From: VRUE01 sp963712595
Lineage (GTDB): Bacteria; Actinomycetota; Thermoleophilia; Solirubrobacterales; 70-9
Direction: 5' to 3'
NCBI GenBank assembly: GCA_963712595.1
Contig: CAVQIM010000006.1
Location: 84,998 to 148,997, forward strand
DNA: 64,000 nt
Shown here: positions 47,247-55,359 of the stretch, in pieces
Position numbering within the stretch: the first letter of the stretch is position 1
Layout: every line of letters begins with the position of its first letter
The notes under the pieces: model-generated
What the model was told of the DNA's origin: nothing
Databases searched by the model: none
Seen by the model: only the letters and a program-made list of their open reading frames with translations
Translations under genes and position numbers: made by a program

Positions 47247-48319
47247 TGCAGCGGTTCAGACCCACCATCCTGAGCGGCCGGATCACCCTGATCGCGGTGG
47301 CGATCTCGCTCGGCACGGTGCTGGTCGTCTACATCTACACGGTCGCGATCGGCGGAGCCGCCAGCGGCGAGGGCTCGGTCAAGGCCCAGATCCTGCTCGG
47401 CGGCCTCTTCGCCATCCTCGCCACCGCGGCCGCCGGCGTCTATTTCGCGCGTACCACCCGCGGCAACGTACGCCGCCTCCAGGACGCCGCCCGCAAGGTG
47501 GCCGACGGCAACTTCGAAACGCCGATCCCGGTCGCCTCGGTGGGTCAGCTGGGCCAGCTCGCGCGCACCTTCAACGAAATGCAGCGCCGCCTCGCCGAGC
47601 TGGACAGCGCCCGCAAGCAATTCATCGCCAACGCCTCGCACGAGCTGCGCACGCCGATCTTCAGCCTCGGCGGCTTCGTCGAGCTGCTCGAGGAAGAGGA
47701 CCCGAGCCCCGAGGAGCGGGCCGAGTTCGTGCACACGATGCGCCAGCAGATCGAGCGGCTGACCAAGCTCACCGCCGACCTGCTCGACCTCTCCCAGCTC
47801 GACGCCGGCGCGATGGCCATCCGCAGCAACGACGTCGACGTCGGCTCCCTTGCCCGCGAAGTGGCACGCGAGTTCGGGCCGAGGGCCGACCGGCGCGGCT
47901 CGCGCCTGGAGCTGCGCACGCCTCCCGAGGCCGTGATCGCCAGCGGCGACGCGGACCGGGTCCGCCAGGTCATCCGTATCCTCCTCGACAACGCCCTCAC
48001 GCACACACCGGAGGGCACCAAGGTGACCGTGACCACTTACTCCGTAAACCGCCGCGCCGAGCTGACCGTGTCCGATGACGGCCCGGGCATCCCACGCAGC
48101 GTCCAAGGACGGATATTCGAGCGCTTCTACACGGCGGACTCCGCCGGCGGCTCGGGCCTCGGCCTGGCGATCGCGAGCGAGCTGGCTCAGCGCATGCAGG
48201 GCCGGGTCTCGCTCGCCTCGAGCAAGCGCTTCACCGCCTTCACCCTCGACCTGCCGCGCTCGCGGGCGGCCACGGGCGCCCCCACGGGTGGGGGCCTTCC
48301 CTCGCGGGCGGCGGCATGA
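47246..48319 (+). CDS. Sensor histidine kinase (HAMP-HisKA-HATPase)
   Basis: 357 residues from ATG 47246 (TGATG overlap with the regulator; GTG 47243 would add one residue). Two membrane helices lie at about 9-33 and 45-68 with almost no extracellular loop. Then come a HAMP domain, phosphoacceptor His132 in ANASHELRTPIFSL, N box LLDNALTHTPEGT, G1 DDGPGIP and G2 GGSGLGLAIASELA. The very short periplasmic loop suggests sensing within the membrane or through a partner, for example the HtrA lipoprotein encoded next. Confidence 0.95.
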
Positions 48320-49461
48320 GGCGGGCGGCCCTCTGGGCCGCCCTGCTGGCGCTGATGCTGGCGCTGGCGGGGTGCGGCGGCTCCGGTGACGAGGGGGCCA
48401 CGAGCGGAGGGTCGTCGACGGCGACCGAGACAGTCACCGCTCAATCGACGCCGCAGGTGATCGTCGCGACCGCGGAACACGGCTTCGACGCGACCAGGGT
48501 CTTCCGCGAGGCCTCGCCCGGGGTGGTCACGATCCGCTCGATCTTCGGCGGCGGCGCGGCCGAGGGCTCCGGCTTCGTCCTCGACGACAGCGGCCGCATA
48601 GTCACCAACGCGCACGTCGTCACCGACGATTCCGACGGGGAGCGCAAACCGGCCAAGGAAGTCTTCGTCGAGTTCTCCGATCGCAACGTGGTGCCAGCGG
48701 ACATCGTCGGCTTCGACCCGTTCGCCGACGTCGCCCTGCTCGAAGCGAAGGCGGACGGCCTCGAGCTGCACCCGCTGCAGCTGGGCGACGATCGCGACCT
48801 CGTCGTCGGCCAGCCGGTGGCGGCGATCGGCAGCCCCTTCGGCGAGCAGCAATCGCTCTCGGTCGGCGTGGTCTCGGCGACCGACCGCTCGGTCGAATCG
48901 CTGACCCGGTTCCAGATCGACGGTGCGATCCAGACCGACGCCTCGATCAACCCCGGCAACTCGGGCGGCCCGCTGCTCGACGCGGGCGCTCGCGTGGTCG
49001 GGATCAACCAGCAGATCGAGACCAGCTCCGGCGCCAACGACGGCGTCGGCTTCGCCGTGCCGGTCTCGGCGATAAAACGCTCGCTTGCCCAGCTCGAACG
49101 CGACGGCGAGGCGGACTACGCCTACATCGGCGTCTCCACCCAGTCGCTCTACCCCCAGCTCGCCCGCAAGCTCGACCTCGACACCGAGTACGGCGGGCTG
49201 CTCGACGAAGTGGTGCCCGGGGGCCCCGCCGACCAGGCCGGGCTGAGGGGGAGCGACGGCAAGCTGCGCTTCCAGGCCGGCGCCTACCGCACCGGCGGCG
49301 ACGTGATCCTCGCGATCGAAGGCCACAAGGTCGTCGGCCCCAACGACCTCGCCCGCTACATCGCCACCTACAAACCCGGCGAGACGGTAACGCTGGAGGT
49401 CCTCCGCGACGGCAAGCGGGTCGAGGTCGAGGTCACGCTCGGCAAACGCCCGCGTGCCTAG
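48316..49461 (+). CDS. HtrA/DegP-type serine protease lipoprotein with PDZ domain
   Basis: 381 residues, ATGA overlap with the kinase gene. Lipoprotein signal with lipobox LALAGC. Chymotrypsin-like protease domain with His in VTNAHVVTDD, Asp in DPFADVALLEA and Ser in INPGNSGGPLLDAG. A PDZ domain follows from about 270 (YIGVSTQSLYPQL, LDEVVPGGPADQAGL, GGDVILAIEGHKV). Acts on misfolded proteins outside the membrane, probably as effector or feedback component of the upstream two-component system. Confidence 0.95.
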   Translation: MRRAALWAALLALMLALAGCGGSGDEGATSGGSSTATETVTAQSTPQVIVATAEHGFDATRVFREASPGVVTIRSIFGGGAAEGSGFVLDDSGRIVTNAHVVTDDSDGERKPAKEVFVEFSDRNVVPADIVGFDPFADVALLEAKADGLELHPLQLGDDRDLVVGQPVAAIGSPFGEQQSLSVGVVSATDRSVESLTRFQIDGAIQTDASINPGNSGGPLLDAGARVVGINQQIETSSGANDGVGFAVPVSAIKRSLAQLERDGEADYAYIGVSTQSLYPQLARKLDLDTEYGGLLDEVVPGGPADQAGLRGSDGKLRFQAGAYRTGGDVILAIEGHKVVGPNDLARYIATYKPGETVTLEVLRDGKRVEVEVTLGKRPRA

Positions 49462-49581
49462 CCGCCCCGGACGCGGAAGCGCGGTCGCGAGATCTCCGGG
49501 TGCGATTAGCGCGGCCGCGCGAGAGCGGAGGAGGCGGCAGCCGGCCCGCCGCCTGACCGGCCCGGCCTGTAGAACTCCCGG

Positions 49582-50820
49582 ATGCTTCAGGAAGTCTCCC
49601 TAGGCCAGAAGTCCCTCGCCGACTACACCCACATCGCCGGCAAGGAGACGATCGAACGCATCCGCGAGCTGGCCGAGCCGATGAAGGGCCACCGCGTCCT
49701 GCACGTCAGCGCCACCGCCTTCGGCGGGGGCGTCTCGGAGATCCTCTACACGATCGTGCCGCTGATGCGCGACGTCGGCATCGACGCCCACTGGCACGTG
49801 ATCTTCGGCAAGGAGGAGTTCTTCAACGCGACCAAGCTCCTGCACAACTCGTTGCAGGGAGCCGAGGAGACGCTCAGCGACGAGCAGTGGGAGGTCTTCG
49901 ACGAGATCAACGCGATCAACGCCGAGGGGCTGCAGGGCGAGTGGGACACGGTCATCGTCCACGACCCACAGCCGATCGGCCTGCGCCGCGGCGCCAAGGA
50001 GAAGGGGCGCAACTGGATCTGGCGCTGCCACATCGATCTCTCCGAGCCCAACCCCGAGCCGATCGCTCGCCTGCTGCCGATGATCGAGGAGTACGACGCG
50101 ACGGTCTGGCACCTGCCCACCTACGTGCCGAAGGGGGTCAACGGCCATAACGGCGTCCGCATCATCCCGCCGGCGATCGACCCGCTCTCGCCCAAGAACA
50201 TGGCCTTCTCGCCCGACGACGCCGCCTTCGTCTGCAAACAGTTCGGGATCGACGTCGACCGGCCGCTGATCACCCAGGTCTCCCGCTTCGACCCCTGGAA
50301 GGACCCGATGGGCGTGATCGACGCCTACCGCGAGGTGACGAAGCAGATCCCAGAGGCGCAGCTCGCCCTGGTCGGCTCGATGGCGACCGACGACCCCGAG
50401 GGTTGGGAGTTCTTCCAGCACACCTTCGAGTACGCCGACGGCGACGACGACATCAAGATCCTCAACAACCTCAACAACGTCGGGGCGATCGAGGTCAACG
50501 CCTTCCAATCGCAATCCGACGTATGCCTGCAGAAGTCGATCCGCGAGGGCTTCGGCCTGACCGTGACCGAGGCGCTCTGGAAGGGACGTCCGACCATAGG
50601 CGGCAACGTCGGCGGCATCCCGCTGCAGATCACCGATGGCGAGACCGGCTTCCTGGTCGACTCGCCGGAGCAGTGCGCGCAGCGCTGCCTCGAGATCCTC
50701 AGCGACCCCGAGCTGGGCAAGCGGCTTGGTCGCGCCGGCAAGGAACACGCCCGCAAGGAGTTCCTCTCGCCGCGGCTGCTGCGCGACTGGGTCGAGCTGC
50801 TGGCGGAGCTGGACACATAG
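49582..50820 (+). CDS. treT: Trehalose synthase TreT-type glycosyltransferase (GT4)
   Basis: 412 residues. N-terminal region VLHVSATAFGGGVSEILYTI and DTVIVHDPQPIGLRRGAKEK match TreT, which makes trehalose from NDP-glucose and glucose. The GT4 C-terminal half has ITQVSRFDPWKDPMGVIDAY, LNNVGAIEVNAFQSQSDVCL, KSIREGFGLTVTEALWKG and GGIPLQITDGETGFLV, with the E-x7-E acid motif. Adjacent to otsA, 29 bases upstream of it. Confidence 0.88.
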   Translation: MLQEVSLGQKSLADYTHIAGKETIERIRELAEPMKGHRVLHVSATAFGGGVSEILYTIVPLMRDVGIDAHWHVIFGKEEFFNATKLLHNSLQGAEETLSDEQWEVFDEINAINAEGLQGEWDTVIVHDPQPIGLRRGAKEKGRNWIWRCHIDLSEPNPEPIARLLPMIEEYDATVWHLPTYVPKGVNGHNGVRIIPPAIDPLSPKNMAFSPDDAAFVCKQFGIDVDRPLITQVSRFDPWKDPMGVIDAYREVTKQIPEAQLALVGSMATDDPEGWEFFQHTFEYADGDDDIKILNNLNNVGAIEVNAFQSQSDVCLQKSIREGFGLTVTEALWKGRPTIGGNVGGIPLQITDGETGFLVDSPEQCAQRCLEILSDPELGKRLGRAGKEHARKEFLSPRLLRDWVELLAELDT

Positions 50821-50849
50821 CGCAACAGCCGCCTGGGTAGTCTGGGCAC

Positions 50850-52322
50850 GTGCCAGCCGAGTCCGTGGATCCGCTGATCATCGTCTCGAATCGGGGCCCG
50901 GCGCAGTTCGAGCGGGACGAGCAAGGCCAGCGCACCGTCCGCCGCGGCGGCGGCGGCCTGGTGACCGCTCTCTCCGGCCTCGTCTCCCACCGCGACGCGC
51001 TCTGGATCGCCTCGGCGATGACCGACGAGGACGTCGCCGTCTCCGAGGAACGCGGCGGCCCGGCGGAGCTCTCGATCGACGGCATCGACTACAGGATTCT
51101 CCTCGTTGGCAGCGATGCAGAGGCCTACGACCGCTTCTACAACGTGATCGCCAACCCGATCCTCTGGTTCATCCAGCACTACCTCTGGGATCTCTCGAAC
51201 GCTCCCGACATCCGCCAGGAGGAGCTCGACGCCTGGGACTTGGGCTACCAGGCGGTCAACCGCGACATCGCCAACGCCGTGCTCGGCCAGATCCAGGGGC
51301 GCGAGCGGCCGCTGGTGATGCTGCACGACTACCACCTCTACACGGCCCCGGCGATGATCCGAGCCGAGCGCCCCGACGCTTTCCTCCACCATTTCGTCCA
51401 CATCCCCTGGTCCCAGCCCGACAGCTGGCGCATCCTCCCCGGCCGCATTCGCGAGGCGCTCTTTCGCGGCATGCTCGCCAACGACATCATCGGCTTCCAC
51501 ACCGGCCACTACTGCATCAACTTCCTGCGCTGCTGCGACGAACTGCTGGAGGCCGACGTCGACTACGAGCTGGGTGTGGTGCGGCATGCGGGGGGCGAGA
51601 CCCGCACCCGGGCGTATCCGCTCTCGATCGACGCCGAACGCCTGCGGCGGGCGGCCGAATCGGCCGAGGTCGCGGCGGCCGAGCGGGAGGTGCTCGAGCG
51701 ACGCCGCAAGCACCTGATCATTCGCGTCGACCGCGCCGACCTCTCCAAGAACGTGCTGCGGGGCTTCACCGCCTTCGACGTCTTCCTCACCCAGCACCCC
51801 GAGTTCCGCGAACAGGTCACCTTCATCGCCCACCTGCAGCCCTCGCGCCAGGACGTGCCCGAGTACGCCGAGTACCTCGAGCGGATCGAGGCCCTGGTCG
51901 CCGTCGTCAACCACCGCCACGGCACCACCGACTGGATGCCGATCGACCTGAAGATCTACGAGAACTTCGCCGACGCGGTCGCCCGCTACAAGCACTTCGA
52001 CCTGCTGATGGTCAACTCGCTCTTCGACGGGATGAACCTGGTCGCCAAGGAGGCGCCGGCGGTCAATACCCGCAACGGCGTGCTGATGCTCTCCGAGAAC
52101 ACCGGCTCCCACGAGGAGCTCGCCGACTCGGCCCTCTCGGTCAACCCCTTCGACATCCAGGAGCAGGCCGACGCGATCTACCGGGCGCTGACGATGGACC
52201 CCGAGGAGAGGCGCCTGCGGGCGCAGCATCTGAAGGAGCTGGTCTTCTCCCGGAATCCGGGGGATTGGGTCGATGCGCAGCTGGCGGATATCGCGGAGTT
52301 GCGGGACGAAGCGGTTGCGTAG
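50850..52322 (+). CDS. otsA: Trehalose-6-phosphate synthase (GT20)
   Basis: 490 residues from GTG. LIIVSNRGPAQFERDEQG and GGGGLVTALSGLV at the N-terminus, VMLHDYHLYTAPAMIR, HHFVHIPWSQPDSWRILP, IGFHTGHYCINFLRCC, then the C-terminal donor-binding half with IRVDRADLSKNVLRGFTAFD, VNSLFDGMNLVAKEAPAVN and LSENTGSHEELADSAL. These are the OtsA signature segments. No trehalose-6-phosphate phosphatase domain is fused and none is nearby. Element A3 begins 1 base after the stop codon. Confidence 0.94.
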   Translation: MPAESVDPLIIVSNRGPAQFERDEQGQRTVRRGGGGLVTALSGLVSHRDALWIASAMTDEDVAVSEERGGPAELSIDGIDYRILLVGSDAEAYDRFYNVIANPILWFIQHYLWDLSNAPDIRQEELDAWDLGYQAVNRDIANAVLGQIQGRERPLVMLHDYHLYTAPAMIRAERPDAFLHHFVHIPWSQPDSWRILPGRIREALFRGMLANDIIGFHTGHYCINFLRCCDELLEADVDYELGVVRHAGGETRTRAYPLSIDAERLRRAAESAEVAAAEREVLERRRKHLIIRVDRADLSKNVLRGFTAFDVFLTQHPEFREQVTFIAHLQPSRQDVPEYAEYLERIEALVAVVNHRHGTTDWMPIDLKIYENFADAVARYKHFDLLMVNSLFDGMNLVAKEAPAVNTRNGVLMLSENTGSHEELADSALSVNPFDIQEQADAIYRALTMDPEERRLRAQHLKELVFSRNPGDWVDAQLADIAELRDEAVA

Positions 52323-52323
52323 G

Positions 52324-52438
52324 GCGGGGGTCGGGCACCCCTGCTCTCTCAACTTTTTGGCCTTTAAGTAGGGCGCCTCTCGCCGACGAAATAGGTGCCA
52401 AAAAGTACAAGCCGTTCGCAGGGGTGCCCGACCCCCGC
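52324..52438 (+). repeat. Palindromic element A3 (family A)
   Basis: Perfect 21-bp outer arms (52324-52344 and 52418-52438), internal loop TCTCTCAA opposite TACAAGCCGTTC, inner stem CTTTTTGGC / GCCAAAAAG, loop of about 41 nt. Cleanest copy of the family. Immediately downstream of the otsA stop. Confidence 0.92.
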
Positions 52439-52489
52439 TACGGAAAGGCTTTGGGGGGCGAACTTCGCGGGGTGGGGGCTTAGCTGTGT

Positions 52490-52975
52490 GTGAGCCTTCG
52501 GATTCGTTGGTCGCAAGTGATGCTGGTGGTCCTTGTGGCGGGGGTGGGAGTGCTTGCGTTGAGGGTGGGTCCGGGGTTGTTGAGGGCGCCGAGCCCTCCA
52601 CCTCTTGAAAAGGATGTGGGGTTGCCTCGCTTGCACGTTGCGCCTCGGCCGGTGGTGAGGCCTGTGCAGCGGAAACGGCGGCTCAGGCGGGTGGTGGCGG
52701 GGAAGGGTGTTGGTCAACGCCGCGCGGAGGTTGCTGAGGGCGAGGCCAGAGCCAAGCGCCTGGCCAATCCCGGTGCCCGAAGCAGCGCGCAGCGCAAGCC
52801 GACCACCCCTCCCCGCCGACAGGACCCGCCCGCCATTCCGCTCGAACCAGCACCCGTCCCAACACCTCCGCCCGAAGCTCCACCACCGCCTGCACTGCCG
52901 TCCGCGCCCGAAGCTCCTCTACCAGCCCCAGCTACCCCACCGAACGACGGCTCGATGGAGTTCGCGCCGCACTGA
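52490..52975 (+). CDS. Membrane-anchored proline-rich protein
   Basis: 161 residues from GTG 52490. One N-terminal membrane helix (VMLVVLVAGVGVLALRV), a basic middle, and a tail made of Pro/Ala/Glu repeats (PPPEAPPPPALPSAPEAPLP). No enzyme motif. Its position after otsA-A3 suggests an independent envelope protein. The first third uses T- and G-rich codons unlike the C-ending codons of its neighbours. Real gene status is probable, not certain. Confidence 0.55.
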   Translation: MSLRIRWSQVMLVVLVAGVGVLALRVGPGLLRAPSPPPLEKDVGLPRLHVAPRPVVRPVQRKRRLRRVVAGKGVGQRRAEVAEGEARAKRLANPGARSSAQRKPTTPPRRQDPPAIPLEPAPVPTPPPEAPPPPALPSAPEAPLPAPATPPNDGSMEFAPH

Positions 52976-53039
52976 GGACAACTGACCGAGTACCGCTTCG
53001 GCGGGCTGGGCGGTGACCTCGACGTGCTCGCTACGCGGC

Positions 53040-53321
53040 CTAGCGGACGGCTACGTCGAGGGTGACGGTGCGATTGGGGGCGGCAAGGGCCGCCTGCGCG
53101 GCGGCGATCAAGGGTTCCGGGTCAAGCGCGTAACGCTCGGCGGCGGCTCGCAGCGGCTCCTCTACACCGAGATCCGGATAGAGGATCTGCAACTCAACCG
53201 GGTGCCCATCCAGAAGAGCGACGACGGCCCGCGCGTGGGCCTGATCGGCGCGCTCGGCGCGCCCATTGTCAGTCAACTCGATCGAGATGGCGTTGGCTCT
53301 GTTGTCGTATTCGACGCGCAT
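53040..53321 (-). CDS. DUF2283-family protein, predicted antitoxin
   Basis: 93 residues. The start MRVEYDNRANAISIEL is the DUF2283 signature. DUF2283 genes are frequently found beside DUF4258 genes in predicted toxin-antitoxin pairs; here the two are 3 bases apart with the DUF4258 gene first. The C-terminal half is helical with Ala-rich repeats. Antitoxin role is inferred from gene context. Confidence 0.78.
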   Translation of the reverse strand: MRVEYDNRANAISIELTDNGRAERADQAHARAVVALLDGHPVELQILYPDLGVEEPLRAAAERYALDPEPLIAAAQAALAAPNRTVTLDVAVR

Positions 53322-53324
53322 CGT

Positions 53325-53537
53325 TCAGTCGTTGGGAAACGTCGTGATGACGAAGTTGGAGTCGCCGTTGGCGATGACCACAATGATCGCACGGTCGTCG
53401 CCGTCCAATCCAGTCAAACGCGAATTGCCCTTCTCGTCGATACCCACCCGCGTGGGACACGCAATGACCATCTCGATGTCCATAGGCCGGATCCCGTAGA
53501 GCCTCATCTCGTTCTTTGCATGTCGACTGAAGTGCAC
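53325..53537 (-). CDS. DUF4258-family protein, predicted toxin
   Basis: 70 residues, GTG start. The pattern HFSRHAKNEMRLYGIRPMDI with later RAIIVVIANGDSNFVITTF matches DUF4258, a small RelE/BrnT-like fold proposed to act on RNA. Paired with DUF2283 three bases downstream. Lower GC than surrounding genes, consistent with a mobile accessory module. Confidence 0.8.
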   Translation of the reverse strand: MHFSRHAKNEMRLYGIRPMDIEMVIACPTRVGIDEKGNSRLTGLDGDDRAIIVVIANGDSNFVITTFPND

Positions 53538-53588
53538 GCATGTTCAAGACTCTGGCTCCTCAATCTCTCCCCGATGCAACCCAAACGC

Positions 53589-54185
53589 TCAGAGCAAGCC
53601 GCAGACGGCCTCCAGCTCCGCTGGCAACGGAGCCTCGTCAGCCGAGACTCGTTTTGCCACCACCGCCACCATTGCGGCGACGGCGGCCCACTCCGGGCTG
53701 GGGAAGGATGAGGAGTCGGTCGCCTCGCGAGCGTCGCGCAACCGCGTCGCCAGGCGCTCGATCGCGTCGTGCTGGACACGAACGCCCGGCGGTCCCACTG
53801 CGACTATCTCGACGGTAAGCAGGCGGGTAGTGGGCAGGTCGCCCGCGAGCAGGGCCGCGGCGGTGCGGATCGCCGCCCGCCCCTTTTCCGCCGGCTCCGC
53901 CTCACTCTCGCAGCTGCGCTCGAGCGCCTCCAGCAGCCGTCCAAACAGCTCCTCGAAGCTGGACAGCATGCACTCCTGCCGGCTTTTGAACTGCCTGTAG
54001 AAGCTGGCGGTGGAAACACCGGCTTGGCGCGCCACATCGGCGACCGTCGAGGCCGCGTAGCCCTTCTCCGCACACACCTCCGCCATCGCCGCGATCAATC
54101 GTTCGCGCTGATTGCGCGCGACCAGCTCCGGCGGGATCCCGTGCGGCCCCGGCGGCAGTCGCCGCATCGGATTCGGGTCATCCAT
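53589..54185 (-). CDS. TetR-family transcriptional regulator
   Basis: 198 residues from ATG 54185. The N-terminal HTH is clear: RERLIAAMAEVCAEKGYAAS, TVADVARQAGVSTASFYRQF, KSRQECMLSSFEELF. The ligand-binding half is helical and unassigned. It starts 4 bases after the stop of the NHL-repeat gene, so it is probably the last gene of the secreted-protein operon (60.5 to 53.6 kb) and a candidate feedback regulator of it. Confidence 0.92.
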   Translation of the reverse strand: MDDPNPMRRLPPGPHGIPPELVARNQRERLIAAMAEVCAEKGYAASTVADVARQAGVSTASFYRQFKSRQECMLSSFEELFGRLLEALERSCESEAEPAEKGRAAIRTAAALLAGDLPTTRLLTVEIVAVGPPGVRVQHDAIERLATRLRDAREATDSSSFPSPEWAAVAAMVAVVAKRVSADEAPLPAELEAVCGLL

Positions 54186-54189
54186 TTGC

Positions 54190-55359
54190 CTACCTTCGCA
54201 GGGCGCCGTTCCGTCCCACTGCGGCCCGGTGGTGCCTCTTGTGTCGGTGTACCCGGCGGCGCTGGGGAGCGCGCGCCACCGGGCCGGCGATCGCCGGCCC
54301 CGCAACCGATGCCCCTCCCGGCTGAGCCCCACCGGCCTCCGCAGGCGGCGGCGCTACCGCGGGCGACCCCTCCGGCTCCCCCCCAAAAGCCCCACCGCCC
54401 CCACCTTCCACATAACCCCCCCAGGCAAAGACGTTTGACTCTTCTGAGTTGCCTGAGCTGACGAACAGCCTTCCCGTTTCGGGATCGACGACGAGCCCCG
54501 AGGGGCCGCCGTCGATCACCTTCTCTTTGAGCTGGGAGACGAAGGCGCCTTCGGCGTCGAACTCATCGATTGCGCCTTCGGGGCGCTCATAGCCGGGTTG
54601 GAGGTTGTCGAGGACCAAGAGGTGCCCGTTGGTGGGATCGATCCCGATCGCTGTGTCAACAAGCGAGACGAAGCGTTTTTGCGGTGTTTTGGAGCCGTCG
54701 ATCGTCTGTTTTGGGTTCAGCGGATCGGTTTCTGGCTCGAAGACCTTGATCGTGTTGGTCCCCGCGTCGGGGACGTAGAGCGCTTTGCCGAAGACCGCCA
54801 GCCCGTAGGCGTCTTTGAGGTTGCCCACGCCTACTTCTTGCAGCAGGGCCCCGGCGGGGCTATAGACGTTTACCTGGGTTCGGTCGTTGACGTAGACCTT
54901 GCCCGCGGCGTCTACCGCGACCCCGGTCGAAGAGGAGACGTCGAAGGTCTGGGCGCTCGGTTTGAGCCTGATCACGCTTTGGTGCCAGACGTTGGCGTAG
55001 AGGGTTCCGCCGGGGCCGGTGGCGATCTGACAGGCGGCTTCGGGCGGGCTCGTCCCCAGCGAGAGGACCGAGCTCAGCTTGAACGGCTTGGAGGCGCTGA
55101 ACCCCCCTCCTTCTGGGGCGTAGGTCTCGATCATCGCGTGGTAGTAGTCGGAGACGAGGAGGCTTTGCCCTGAGAAGGCCAATCCGCAGGCGCCTTCGAT
55201 CTGTTCGCCGGGGATCAGCTCTTCGGAGGGTTTTTGGGGCTTGATCAGCTTGATCGCTTCTTTGGTGATCAGCGTTCGCGCTGCCTGGGCGCTAGGGGCT
55301 CCCAGGCAAAGGCAAAGCGCTAGGGCAAGCAAAAGGCCAGGGATCGATCTCTTCCTCAT
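54190..55359 (-). CDS. Secreted NHL/beta-propeller protein with basic C-terminal tail
   Basis: 389 residues. Signal peptide (IPGLLLALALCLCLGAPSAQA). Residues 50-320 form propeller blades (GACGLAFSGQSLLVSDYYHA, GVAVDAAGKVYVNDRTQVNV, YGLAVFGKALYVPDAGTNTI, IGIDPTNGHLLVLDNLQPG, GLVVDPETGRLFVSSGN). A Gly/Pro/Ala linker leads to a tail rich in Arg and His (RRRVHRHKRHHRAAV). ATGA overlap with the upstream large secreted gene. Probably an exported binding protein of a surface assembly. Confidence 0.85.
   Translation of the reverse strand: MRKRSIPGLLLALALCLCLGAPSAQAARTLITKEAIKLIKPQKPSEELIPGEQIEGACGLAFSGQSLLVSDYYHAMIETYAPEGGGFSASKPFKLSSVLSLGTSPPEAACQIATGPGGTLYANVWHQSVIRLKPSAQTFDVSSSTGVAVDAAGKVYVNDRTQVNVYSPAGALLQEVGVGNLKDAYGLAVFGKALYVPDAGTNTIKVFEPETDPLNPKQTIDGSKTPQKRFVSLVDTAIGIDPTNGHLLVLDNLQPGYERPEGAIDEFDAEGAFVSQLKEKVIDGGPSGLVVDPETGRLFVSSGNSEESNVFAWGGYVEGGGGGAFGGEPEGSPAVAPPPAEAGGAQPGGASVAGPAIAGPVARAPQRRRVHRHKRHHRAAVGRNGALRR

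Noticed and set aside
48264..48300. Short GC hairpin at the kinase 3' end (CCCCCAC/GTGGGGG)
   Set aside because: It lies within coding sequence, has almost no loop, and shows no link to the palindrome families.
50325..52601. 758-residue open frame antisense to treT and otsA
   Set aside because: Shadow of two well-defined glycosyltransferase genes.
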